A model generated the notes under the pieces. It was not told the DNA's origin, ran no database searches, and saw only the letters and a program-made list of their open reading frames with translations. A stretch of DNA of 64,000 nt from Sphingomonas sp. (GTDB lineage Bacteria; Pseudomonadota; Alphaproteobacteria; Sphingomonadales; Sphingomonadaceae), in NCBI GenBank assembly GCA_003248865.1, contig QFPK01000009.1, forward strand, positions 68,720 to 132,719, given 5' to 3'. Shown here one piece after another: positions 51,864-61,730 of the stretch. The position numbers and the translations under genes were made by a program. Every line of letters begins with the position of its first letter. The first letter of the stretch is position 1.

Positions 51864-54800
51864 CTAGCGCCCGGCCGCCAGCAACTCCGCGTTGAAGCGA
51901 TTGAGCGCGAACCCGATCGGCTCCTTCGCCGCCGCGAAGTCGCGGGCGACGGCGTTTCCGGCGAGGTCGTTGAAGGCCCGTTCGATCGAGAGCGGCTTTT
52001 CCACGAACAGTTCGTCGCGCCAGGCCGGGGCGAAGTAGGTACGGAGGTTGTTCGCCGGTTCCGGGCCCAGCAGCGAATCCGGTTGCACATGCCCGGCCGA
52101 AAGCTGGTCCACCTGCAGGCGGTAGGCGCCGTCCGGCACATAGGCGCCCACACGCACCACGCGTTCCGCATCCCATTGCGGGGAGGCCGGTTCGGCGTGG
52201 ACAATATCGCGGAACAGCCGGCTGTCGGCGATGCTGTCCTGCCAGTCGTGGCGGTCGATCTCGGTCGCGGACGGCATCAGGGCGATCCAGTTGCCGCCGA
52301 CATCGGCCGTGACGGCGGCCGTGCCAGAGGGCGCGCCCAGGGAATCCACCAGCGTCAGCACCAGCCTCGCACCGGCTTGCGCGGTGCCGGAATAGATGTT
52401 GTCGATGCGGGGCAGCCGCTCGACATGCCGGTCCCGCAGCCAATGGCCTGCCGGGGTCTCGCGCTTCGGAGAGTCGCCCGGCAGCACGTTGACCGAGGCT
52501 GTGTCGTCGGTCTGGGCGGGCCGTCCGCCCTCGCCCGGCACCTGATCGTAGGTGACGGTCGCGGTGTTGAGCAGCGGCTGGGTCGGATCGACGGTGTAGG
52601 CGATCTGCGCGTCGAAGCGGATCACCAGTTCGGTGCCCAGCGGCAGCAGCGGGATGGATACGGTGGTGCCGTCGATGGTGACGGGGATGCCTTCCGGGCC
52701 GGACACCACGATCAGCGATCCGGGCACCAGCGTCAGCCCCGGCGCCAGCGTGTCGATCACGGCGACGTCTGCCGCGACCACGGAATCTGCGGCGTGGAAC
52801 ACCCGGATCTCGTAGCTGGCGATCTGCCCCAGGAAACGGTCGGGTGTGAGGGCGATCTTGTCGATCACCAGCCGCGGTTCGACGATGTCGAGCGGGACGG
52901 TGGCCGTTGCCGTGCCGGTGCCGAAATCCAGCAGCACGGGCGCATCCAGCCGCGCGCCGGAGACGTTGCGCGGGTCATCCGGCACGCGCGCCGTCACGTC
53001 GATGCTGATGGTGTCGCGGGCGTCGATCACATTGTCGCCCAGAACCGTCACCTGGCCGAAATCGAAGCGGAAGCTGTCCACCAGCCCGTCGCCGTCGGTG
53101 TCGACCAACGTGGGGGTCGGATTCGGGTTTTCCGCGATCACATTGGCGCCCAGCACCGGACGGGCGATGGAGATCAGCTCCAGCACGCCGTTGGGGCCCG
53201 AGGGTAGCCTGTCGGTGATGACCACATGGGTGGTGCCTTCAGCCAGCACTGCCGTCAGCCGCAGCGTCACTTCCTCGCCGATGGTGAGGTCCGTCACGCC
53301 GGGGTCGAACGCGCCGGAGCCGCTGTTGGGGTTGCTGGTGGCGATCACCGTTTTCACCACGGTGCCGTTGCCCTGCAGGAAGATGCCGGCGGTTGCGGCT
53401 GCGCTGTCTGCGCGGCCGCCCGGCCCCGCGAGGCTGTCATAGCCGAGGTCGGCATGGTTCGGCAGCGGGCTGTTGTAGGCCGTCGAATCCAGGATCCGCG
53501 CCTGATAGCTGATGGTGAAGCTCTCACCCGGCATCAGCAGCGCGACGGTGGCGGTGATCGTGTTGCCGGACACGCCGAGCGTCACGCCGTCCAGGCTGGA
53601 CACCAGCGTGCCGTCGACGATCTGCAGGCCGGCCGGCACGAGGTCGGTCAGGTGCAGATCGTAGGCCGGGCCGGTCGAGTTGGCGCCCTGCCCCACCGTC
53701 AGCGTGTAGGTGAAGATATCGCCGGCAGTGCCGGACAGCGGATCGGCCGGCGGCGTCAGGCCATACAGGCTGCCCGTGTCGAACTCGGTCTTCACCGTGG
53801 ACTTGGTCAGCGTGAGCTGCGGCGCCACCAGATCGACCCCGGCGCTGGCCGTCAGCGGATCGATGGTGCCGTTCGCGGTGTCGAACGCGAGAGTGGCCGC
53901 GAGATCGAGCTGGTCCCCGCCCTGATTGGCCGGAATGTCGAGCGCGGTCGCCGTGTAGCGGATGATGAGCGCGTGATCGGCGGGATCCAATGCGCCCGGC
54001 ACGGTCAGGCTGGCGAAGCGGAAGCTCACCTGATCGGCGATGCCGTCCCCGTCGCTGTCGACCAGCGAGATGGTGTAGTCGGCCGGGTCCAGCACCACAC
54101 CGCCGAACGTTACCTCCACGCTGCCGGGCAGGAAGCCCAGCTTCGCGTCCGGCGTGGTGAGCAGGTCGGTCAGCACCACATTGTTGACGGTGCCGCGCGG
54201 CAGCACTGCCGTCAGCACGATCTGTGCGCTTTCGCCGATGCCGAGGTCGGTGATGTCGGGGCGGACCTGCGCGTCGCCGGTGTTGGCGTCGCTGGTCGGC
54301 GGCACCGGGATGGACTTGGTGAGCGTCACCTCGGTTGCCGGAACAACCGTGACGACGGCATCGCCCTCGACAGGCGCATAGGGGCGTTCCGCCGTGTCTG
54401 CGCCGGGCAGGGAATCATAGGGCGTGGAAACCGTGTTCGGCAGCTCCGTGCCGACCAGCACGCTGTCCGCGATCACCGCCGAATAGGTGACGATGGCGAC
54501 CTCGCCGGGCAGCAGGCGGGACACGACCACGTCATTCACCGAAGCGAAGACGGTGCTGCTTCCCCCCATAAGGACGGTGGCACCGCCCTGCGGCAGCAGC
54601 CCGGGATGGGAGATGTCCGTCAGCGCCAGATCATAGGCGGGGCCGTTGCCCAGGTTGCGGATCGTCACCTGATAGCCGACGACAACGCCCGCATCGCCGA
54701 TCACCGGGGTGACGATCTTCTCGATCCCCAGCTCCGGCTCCACGATATCGACCGCGATGGCGTCGACCACATTGCCGTACGCATAATCGAGGATGGCAGG

Positions 54801-57800
54801 CAGGTTGAGCAGGTCGCCGTTCGCGTTGGGGGCGACATCCGCCACCCGCGCCGCGACCGAGATGATGATGTGGTTGTCGCCGCCGCCGGTGAAATTGACG
54901 GTGCCGAAATCCCACACCAGCCGGTCCGCAATGCCGTCGCCGTTGGTGTCCGTCTGCACCAGACCCGGATTGGGGTTGGTCGCGCTGACGCCGCTGCCCA
55001 GCGTGATGACGGGTGCGCCCGCCAGTTCCAGCGCGCCGATGCCGCCCAGCGACAGCAGGGTATCGGTGACGATCACGCCGGTGTCGCCTGTCGGGAGGGT
55101 GACGACGATGTTGTAGAAGACGATCTCGCCGATCGCGAGGTCTTCCACGCCGGGCCGGAACTGCTCCGTGCCGGTGTCGGCCAGGCTGGTGCCGGTGATG
55201 ACCTTCACCATGTTCGGCACGCCGAAGGTGAAGGTGTCGGTCACCTGATCCGGGCGGCCGCCGGGGCCTTCCAGACTGTCGAAGCTCGCGGTGGCGATGT
55301 TGGGCACCGCCGATCCGGGTGGCACCGAGCCGACCACGGCGCGGTATTCGATCACGGTCTCTTCGCCGAGCGCCAGCGTGGGAATGCTGATGCTGACGCC
55401 GCTGCCCGAGACGGTGCCGGGGCCGGAGATCACCACCAGCGAGCCGGGCACCAGCGTCAGGTCGCCCGTCGACAGGTCATCTGTCAGGCTGATGTCGCGG
55501 GCGGCGGCCGTGGAGCTGCCGCTGTGGGACAGCGTCAGCCGATAGGTGATGATGTCGCCGGGAACGCCGGTGACGGCGCTGGCCGTCTTGTCCAGCACCA
55601 GCTCGGGCTCGACGATTTCCACCGACACCTGATCGGCGCGGGTGCCGAGCGGCGTGTCCAGCGTGGCCGGCAGCAGCATCACCCGGCCGGGCGCGGCGAG
55701 GTTCGCGGGCACGTCGGGCACGAGCGCCGTGTAGCGGATGACGATATTGTTGTTGGTCAGGTCGTTGTCGCCCGGCAGCGCCACGGTGCCGAAATCGAAG
55801 GTCAGCAGGTCGCCGATGCCGTCGCCGTTGGTGTCGGTGACAGTGGGCGTGAAGCTGTAGGAGACGCCGCCGATCTCGACGCTGCCGCTGCCCGGCACCA
55901 GATCGAGGGTGCCGAAGGTGGAGAGCAGCGTGTCAGTGATGATCACCGGGCCCAGCACGCCTTCGGGGATGGTGGCAATCAGCTGGATATCCACCCGCTC
56001 GCCGATCACGAGGTCGGGCACGGCGGGATCGAACTGGCCCGAACCGGTCAGCCCGTCCGAGGTGCCGGTGATCGTCTTCACCAGCGATTGCGGGCCCGTC
56101 ACGTCGATGGTGGCGGGATCGCTGGCGCTGTCCACCCGGCCGCCGGTGCCGGGCAGGCTGTCCCAGCCGAGGCTCGCGGTGTTGGTGATGCTGGAGGGCA
56201 GCAGGTTCGTGTCGTCGATCCGTGCCTGATAGGTGATGGTCAGCACCTGCCCCAGCGCCAAGCTGGTGCCGGTGATGCGGATGCTGTTGGCTGGCGCGGA
56301 CGGATCGATCACGGCGCCCGCCGCGCCGCTGCCGGACAGCTGGGGCGTGCCCACCAGCATGAGGCCGGACGGCAGCAGGTCGGCGATGACATAATCGCTG
56401 GCCGCCGCGTTGGAGCCGCCCGTGTGGCTGACGGTGACGGTGAATGTCACCAGATCGCCCGCGTCGCCGGCGGTGCCGCCGTTCACGCTCGCCATCTTGT
56501 CGATCTGCAGCCGGGGTTCGATGATCGTGACGACGGGCGGGGTCGGATCGGTGACCGAGCCGAGGCTGGTGTTGGCGGTGACGGGGTTGGTGAGGGTCGC
56601 GCCCTGGAAGTTGGGCGTCACGTCGCGCACCAGCGCCTGCAATGTCACGATCACCGTGTCGTCGGCGATGCCCGGCTCGTTCACCAGCGATCCGAAATCG
56701 AAGCGGACTTCCTGCCCGTTCGTCGTCACGTTGAACCCGGCGGGCACGGTGCTGCTGCCGAAGGCTGACACGAAGCTGGCGGAACCGGCCACATATTCGA
56801 GGCCGGACGGCAGCAGGTCCGACAGGCTGAGGCTGATAGTGCCGTTCGGCAGCGTGGCGACGATCTGGTAGGTTACCACTTCGCCGATCAGCACATTGGG
56901 GTCGGTGTCTCCGTTGACGGAGGTGAAGATCACCGTCTTGTCGACCTGCACCGGGCCGACCACCGGAATGCTGACGGTGGAGGACGGGGCGGGATCGGGA
57001 ACCCGCCCCACATTGTCCACGCCCGGCAGGCTGTCGTAGCTGGTGGTCGCGGTGTTCACCAGATTGCTGCCGTGGGTCACCGTATCCAGCACCAGCGCCT
57101 GATAGCTGACGGTGAGGCTCTCGCCGGGCGCCAGTTGGGCCAGATAGATGTCCGAGAAGCTGGCAACCGTGCCGCTGGCGACACCGGAGAAGCTGATGGG
57201 GCCCACCAGCTGCAGATCCGCGTTCAGCGGATCGGCGACGGTCACGTCGAAGGCGGTGCCGTCGCCGTTGTTGCGGATGACGAAGCTGTAGGAGACGGTG
57301 TCGCCCGCCTGCACCTGCGCGAGCGACCCCGATTTCACGATGCCGAGGTTCGGCTCGATGATGTCGAGCGACGAGGTCGCCTCCCGGCTGCCGGTGCTGA
57401 ACACGGCCCGCGCGGCGTTGGTGACGACATCGTCGGCCGCGCTGTTCTGCGGCACATCCGGCACCAGCACCGTCACGCGGAAGATGATCTGGTCGGCCGG
57501 CGTGTCGCCGGGGCTCACCGCGGTATAGACATCGCCCAGCGTGAAGCTGGCGATGGTGCCGCCGCCCGAGATCGTTGCATTCGCCCCGACGCCCAGCAGG
57601 CTGCCGGAGATGTTCCCGCCCGAGGTCGCGCCCTCCGTGCTGTTGCCGCCGATTGAAATCAGCTGCGCCGACACGAACTGCAGCGTCGCAGCCCCGGTCG
57701 GCAGCAGGTCGCTGATCACCAGCGATTGCGTGAGGCCGTCCGGCAGGGTCGCGACGATATCGAAGGTTGCCGTCTCGCCGATCTGCACTTTAGGATTGGC

Positions 57801-60800
57801 GTCCCCGCCGATGGAGGTGGTGACGAGCTGCTTGGTGATGCCGGGGCTGGCGATGGTCAGCGTGGCGCTGGCGGGCGGCTCGTTGGTGATCACACGCGCA
57901 TTGGGGTCATTGCCCGGCAGCGTCGCATAATCGGTGATCCGCGCGACATTGGTGAGGGTTGAACCCGAGACCACCGTGTCGGACACCCGCGCGGTGAAGG
58001 TGACGACGATGTTGCCGCCTGCATCCAGGCTGTCCGCCGTCACATGCACCACCCCGCCCGTGTCGGCGGTGGCGGCCGCATTCACGGCCCCGCTCGATGT
58101 GACGCCGGTGATGGTGACGTTGGTGAAGCCCAGCGACGCCAGATCGCTGTCCAGAAGGTTCAGGTTGAAGGCCGTGGTGGCGTAGGTGGCGGCCGGGTTG
58201 GCGACCGTCAGCCGGTAGGTCACGGTGTCGCCGCCGTCCGCCGTCGTGGGGTTCACCGTCTTCGTCAGCGTCAGGTCCGGTGTGACGATGCGCACGGATG
58301 CCGTGGCCGACAGCGTGCCCGCCACCAACGTGCCGGTTTCCAGCGTCGTCACCCAATCCATTTGGCCGCTGTTGGTGGCGAGGTCGCCGCGCTCGTTGCG
58401 GGCGTCATTCACGGCGCGGGCCACCACTTCGAAGACGATGCTGTCGTTTCCGCTGATGTTGTCGGCCGCATTCACGACGTTGCCGAAATCGAAGCTGAAG
58501 GTCTGGCCGGAGAGGGTCGCGGCGGAGCCGATGGCGGGAATGCCCGTTCCGCTGATCCCGCTGCCCACCGACACCAGCGTGGCGCTGATCGGCGTGAGGA
58601 TGCTGGCGGACGTGGCCGGCAGGATATCGGACAGTTTCAGATCGTTGACCGAGCCTTCGGGCAGCGTGACGGTCACGCGGAACGTCACGGTTTCCCCGAT
58701 GGCGAGGTTGCTGCCGTTGGTGAAGCTGTGGCTGGATTCCGTCACCACCTTGGTGATGACCGGATCGCGCGTGGTCACCGTGGACGCGTCCGTCAGGTCC
58801 GTGTTGGTGAAGTCCGTGCCGCCGGGCTGGGCGGCATAGTTGAACAGCGTCGCGGTGTTCGTCCAGGTCTGGCGCGGTTGCACGCTCTCCAGCGCGACGA
58901 GATCATAGGTGATGACGATGATGTCGGCCGTGGTCGAGCCTTGCGTGCCGGAGCCGTCGGCGTCGGGCGCGATGGCGCCGCTGGCGCCATTGTCGGTCAG
59001 CCGGATGCCGCCGTCGAACAGGCCGCTGCCGATCAGCGTGTAGGCAACCGAGGTTCCGTCGCCGGTGGTCACCTTCAGGTTCAGCCCGGTCGCGTCGGTG
59101 GGAATTCCGAACCCGGCCGGCAGCGTGTCGCGGAACTGCACGTCGAACGCGCCGTGGTTGCCGGTGCCGTTGTTGTTGATGACGATCGCGAAGGTCACCT
59201 TGTCGCCGGCATCCACGCCGAGCAGATTGGCGTCGATCGCGCCTTGTGCCAGCGCGGCATCCGTCACCTGGCCGGTGAAGGCCGCGCTTCCGGTATTGCC
59301 GGTGGCGCCCACGAACGAGACGCTCGACGGCGAGCGCGAGCCTTCGAACGTCACGCTGTTGTTGCCCTGATAATCGACAACGCCCTTGGTGATCTCGAGA
59401 TCGGGCTGGCTCAGCCGGAACTGGCCGAGCGCGTCGGTGGTGACGGTCGCCCCCTGAGAGCCGGCTTCGAACGCCGTCACCAGGTTGGTGAGGAGCAGCT
59501 GGTCGGCAAAGGGCAGATCCGTCGCGGTCAGCGTGAACAGGATCTGCACCACAGAGGCAGCGGGGTCCGGATTCCCCGGCTGGGTCTGCAGGCTGTAAGA
59601 GCCGAAATCGAACGAGATGGAGTTGGACGCGGTGTCGAAGCTGATCACCGGCGTGGGGGCATTGGGGAGCCCCGAGAAACTGTCGGCGAGGCCGTAGTTC
59701 CACTGACCTGCGCCGGGGATCGTGCCCGCCGGATCGGTGGACTGCGTCAGTGACATCGCCTGCAGAATCGGCAGCGGCAGATAGTCCACCAGCCGGAACT
59801 CGTCGACCGAGCTGTTGGGCAGCGAATAGGTGATGCGGAAGGTGATGCTGTCGCCCTGGGTGATCACCGGGCGGCCATCTTCCAGGAACGGGGTGACGCC
59901 GTTCACCGCCACCACTTCCTTGGCGTTCACATGGCCAGAGGGCACGCGCAGCCATTCGCTGCTGTCGTCGGTGATGGTGGAGCCGGTGGGGGCCTGGGTG
60001 GCGTTGTCGCGCACGCTGGCCGACACCGTCACTTCGTTGCCGACGGTGTCGCCCTGGCTGACCGTCTGCCCGTTCACCTGCGGAGAGAGATATTCCCCCT
60101 GCACCACGGCGCGGAAGGTGATGACGAGCGTGGTCGCCCCGGTCAGGGCCGCGGCATCGCCCGCCTGGGTGCGACCACCGGCCAGCACCCCGTCGCCGCC
60201 CAGAAGGCCGCGGTTGATCAGTTCCTGCGAGATATCGATGGAGATCGCGGTTTCGCCGGTGGTGCCGTTGTAGGCGGTGGTGAAGGCGCCGCCGCTGAAC
60301 TCCCCGCCGCTCACCGTCAGCCCGCCGAAAGTCTGCGCGCCCGTGCCGGTGCCGCGCTCCACCACCGAAAAGGTCGGCAGGAAGCCGGTGTCGACCCGCT
60401 GCCCGTCCGACAGCAGGTCCGAGAGGTTGATGTCGCCCAGCGTGAAATAGTCCGACAGCTGGACGTTCAGCGTGTAGATGACGACATCGCCGGCGGAGAG
60501 GCCCGCCGAGTTGTTGTCGATCAGGCTGCTCGTCTTCTGCACCGCAACCGCGCGGTTCACGATGATGTTGTCGATCGGCGTTGCGTCCTCGACCAGCACG
60601 GTCACCGGATCGCGGCCGTCGGCCGGGGTGAAGCTGCCGGTCGCGCGGACATCGTTCAGCGTCAGCGTCGGCTGGCCGGTATCGAGGTCGATCACCTCGC
60701 TGCCGCCGGTGCCGCCTTCCACATCGGCCACATAGAAGGTCACCACGATCCGGGCATCCACGCCCGCGACGCCCGTGACGGTGCCGAAATCATAGGAGAG

Positions 60801-61730
60801 AAGATTGTCCGCCGGATCGACAGCGACTCCGATGTCGGGGGCGTCCACCAGCGTGGCGCTGCCGATGGTGACGGTGGAGCCGAGATAGGCGATGCTGCGC
60901 GGAAGCAGATCCTGCACCTGCAGCAGGTCGATGGTCTGGCCGGTCGCGATGTCGACGTCGATCGTGTAGCTGTGCACGAAATTGGGGCCGGTCGCCGTCT
61001 CGCCCTCGGGCGCGCTCGACACCTTGGTGAGCGTGAGAAGCGAGGGCGACACCGACAGGCCGACCGGCGGCTGCTGCAGCACCGGGGCATCGACGGTGGG
61101 ATTGTTGTGTGGATCGCGACCCAGCCAGAAGCCGCCTTGCGCCTGAAGGGTCAGCTGGTCGGCGATATGGCCCGGATCATAATCCGCCAGCGGCGACATG
61201 TTCAGATTGACGGCAATGGTCGCCGGGGTCTGGTCCGGCGTGAAGGAGCCGAACGGCAGGGTGATCACCGCCAGCGTGTCGCCGGGCGTACCATGGACGA
61301 TGCGCGGGTTGCCGCTAGCGTCCACGGCGAACGGGTGAACCGCCTCGCCATTGGCGTCGAAGGTCAGCAATGTGGTTTCGACGGGAACGCCCAGATAGGT
61401 GGCGGAGCCGAAGGTGATTCCGTCGTTGGGCGTGCTGGTGCCGCCGTCCTTGCCGGTCGTCGGGATGAAGAGATCGATATAGGGGCCATAGCCGGTGTTG
61501 CTGCCGGCATCGCCGTCGGGCACGTTGTCGAACGTCAGGTTCACCGTGAAGCTGCCGCCCAGCGGGGCCGTTGCCGGGCCGTCGATGGTGACCTGCGCTT
61601 CCGCATCCAGCATGATGCGCTCTTCCAGCAGCATCACCGGGTCGTCGGCCAACGCGCGCGCCATGGCACCCGAACCGCCGCCGCGCAGCCAGCGGGCCAG
61701 CCGGCTGCCCAGCCCGGCGTCAGCCGTCAT
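51864..61730 (-). CDS. Giant repetitive LEPR-XLL/DUF11-like surface protein
   Basis: A 3288-residue protein. No Sec signal: the first 30 residues are not hydrophobic. VMLLEERIMLDAEA (33-46) resembles LEPR-XLL motifs of giant surface proteins. About 15 modules of DUF11/isopeptide-like beta domains follow, with IVEPxLxxxK starts (such as IVEPELVLDKTASAVTG) alternating with VKTITGTS starts and YDSLPGxGGR ends. Four B-type modules have Ca-loop sequences, DTNGDGIGD (1966), DTNGDGIAD (2261), DSDGDGIAD (2558) and DTDGDGLVD (2877), giving about 300-residue supra-repeats. A C-terminal ~220-residue domain includes LRTYFAPAWRDELFVEKPL. Probably a cell-surface adhesin; no RTX repeats. Confidence 0.85.
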   Translation of the reverse strand: MTADAGLGSRLARWLRGGGSGAMARALADDPVMLLEERIMLDAEAQVTIDGPATAPLGGSFTVNLTFDNVPDGDAGSNTGYGPYIDLFIPTTGKDGGTSTPNDGITFGSATYLGVPVETTLLTFDANGEAVHPFAVDASGNPRIVHGTPGDTLAVITLPFGSFTPDQTPATIAVNLNMSPLADYDPGHIADQLTLQAQGGFWLGRDPHNNPTVDAPVLQQPPVGLSVSPSLLTLTKVSSAPEGETATGPNFVHSYTIDVDIATGQTIDLLQVQDLLPRSIAYLGSTVTIGSATLVDAPDIGVAVDPADNLLSYDFGTVTGVAGVDARIVVTFYVADVEGGTGGSEVIDLDTGQPTLTLNDVRATGSFTPADGRDPVTVLVEDATPIDNIIVNRAVAVQKTSSLIDNNSAGLSAGDVVIYTLNVQLSDYFTLGDINLSDLLSDGQRVDTGFLPTFSVVERGTGTGAQTFGGLTVSGGEFSGGAFTTAYNGTTGETAISIDISQELINRGLLGGDGVLAGGRTQAGDAAALTGATTLVITFRAVVQGEYLSPQVNGQTVSQGDTVGNEVTVSASVRDNATQAPTGSTITDDSSEWLRVPSGHVNAKEVVAVNGVTPFLEDGRPVITQGDSITFRITYSLPNSSVDEFRLVDYLPLPILQAMSLTQSTDPAGTIPGAGQWNYGLADSFSGLPNAPTPVISFDTASNSISFDFGSYSLQTQPGNPDPAASVVQILFTLTATDLPFADQLLLTNLVTAFEAGSQGATVTTDALGQFRLSQPDLEITKGVVDYQGNNSVTFEGSRSPSSVSFVGATGNTGSAAFTGQVTDAALAQGAIDANLLGVDAGDKVTFAIVINNNGTGNHGAFDVQFRDTLPAGFGIPTDATGLNLKVTTGDGTSVAYTLIGSGLFDGGIRLTDNGASGAIAPDADGSGTQGSTTADIIVITYDLVALESVQPRQTWTNTATLFNYAAQPGGTDFTNTDLTDASTVTTRDPVITKVVTESSHSFTNGSNLAIGETVTFRVTVTLPEGSVNDLKLSDILPATSASILTPISATLVSVGSGISGTGIPAIGSAATLSGQTFSFDFGNVVNAADNISGNDSIVFEVVARAVNDARNERGDLATNSGQMDWVTTLETGTLVAGTLSATASVRIVTPDLTLTKTVNPTTADGGDTVTYRLTVANPAATYATTAFNLNLLDSDLASLGFTNVTITGVTSSGAVNAAATADTGGVVHVTADSLDAGGNIVVTFTARVSDTVVSGSTLTNVARITDYATLPGNDPNARVITNEPPASATLTIASPGITKQLVTTSIGGDANPKVQIGETATFDIVATLPDGLTQSLVISDLLPTGAATLQFVSAQLISIGGNSTEGATSGGNISGSLLGVGANATISGGGTIASFTLGDVYTAVSPGDTPADQIIFRVTVLVPDVPQNSAADDVVTNAARAVFSTGSREATSSLDIIEPNLGIVKSGSLAQVQAGDTVSYSFVIRNNGDGTAFDVTVADPLNADLQLVGPISFSGVASGTVASFSDIYLAQLAPGESLTVSYQALVLDTVTHGSNLVNTATTSYDSLPGVDNVGRVPDPAPSSTVSIPVVGPVQVDKTVIFTSVNGDTDPNVLIGEVVTYQIVATLPNGTISLSLSDLLPSGLEYVAGSASFVSAFGSSTVPAGFNVTTNGQEVRFDFGSLVNEPGIADDTVIVTLQALVRDVTPNFQGATLTNPVTANTSLGSVTDPTPPVVTIIEPRLQIDKMASVNGGTAGDAGDLVTFTVTVSHTGGSNAAASDYVIADLLPSGLMLVGTPQLSGSGAAGAVIDPSAPANSIRITGTSLALGQVLTITYQARIDDTNLLPSSITNTASLGWDSLPGTGGRVDSASDPATIDVTGPQSLVKTITGTSDGLTGSGQFDPAVPDLVIGERVDIQLIATIPEGVLGPVIITDTLLSTFGTLDLVPGSGSVEIGGVSYSFTPTVTDTNGDGIGDLLTFDFGTVALPGDNDLTNNNIVIRYTALVPDVPANLAAPGRVMLLPATLDTPLGTRADQVSVEIVEPELVLDKTASAVTGVPGDIITYRLTLSHSGSSTAAARDISLTDDLSTGDLTLVPGSLVVISGPGTVSGSGVSISIPTLALGEETVIEYRAVVGSVPPGSAVPNIATASFDSLEGPGGRPDQVTDTFTFGVPNMVKVITGTSLADTGTEQFRPGVEDLAIGEIVFYNIVVTLPTGDTGVIVTDTLLSLGGIGALELAGAPVITLGSGVSATNPNPGLVQTDTNGDGIADRLVWDFGTVNFTGGGDNHIIISVAARVADVAPNANGDLLNLPAILDYAYGNVVDAIAVDIVEPELGIEKIVTPVIGDAGVVVGYQVTIRNLGNGPAYDLALTDISHPGLLPQGGATVLMGGSSTVFASVNDVVVSRLLPGEVAIVTYSAVIADSVLVGTELPNTVSTPYDSLPGADTAERPYAPVEGDAVVTVVPATEVTLTKSIPVPPTSDANTGDAQVRPDITDLGIGESAQIVLTAVLPRGTVNNVVLTDLLTTPDAKLGFLPGSVEVTFGGVVLDPADYTISLVDSDGDGIADQVSFRFASLTVPGALDPADHALIIRYTATALDIPANQGGDQLDLAATLAFDTANGTIDPLTASAGVDLVAPQLTLTKSTVKTEFDTGSLYGLTPPADPLSGTAGDIFTYTLTVGQGANSTGPAYDLHLTDLVPAGLQIVDGTLVSSLDGVTLGVSGNTITATVALLMPGESFTISYQARILDSTAYNSPLPNHADLGYDSLAGPGGRADSAAATAGIFLQGNGTVVKTVIATSNPNSGSGAFDPGVTDLTIGEEVTLRLTAVLAEGTTHVVITDRLPSGPNGVLELISIARPVLGANVIAENPNPTPTLVDTDGDGLVDSFRFDFGQVTVLGDNVIDARDTISIDVTARVPDDPRNVSGARLDAPVLLDFGTGTATATVPLDIVEPRLVIDKIALTPDRFLGQIASYEIRVFHAADSVVAADVAVIDTLAPGLTLVPGSLIVVSGPEGIPVTIDGTTVSIPLLPLGTELVIRFDAQIAYTVDPTQPLLNTATVTYDQVPGEGGRPAQTDDTASVNVLPGDSPKRETPAGHWLRDRHVERLPRIDNIYSGTAQAGARLVLTLVDSLGAPSGTAAVTADVGGNWIALMPSATEIDRHDWQDSIADSRLFRDIVHAEPASPQWDAERVVRVGAYVPDGAYRLQVDQLSAGHVQPDSLLGPEPANNLRTYFAPAWRDELFVEKPLSIERAFNDLAGNAVARDFAAAKEPIGFALNRFNAELLAAGR

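Noticed and set aside
53226..56768. 1180-residue plus-strand open frame opposite the giant protein
   Set aside because: It is composed of His/Arg/Gly/Ala/Asp-rich text typical of the antisense of a GC-rich gene, has no family similarity, and lies wholly inside the giant-protein gene.
51864..61730. RTX-type type I secreted adhesin
   Set aside because: No GGxGxD nonapeptide repeats are seen at the C-terminus and there is no ABC transporter gene in the locus.
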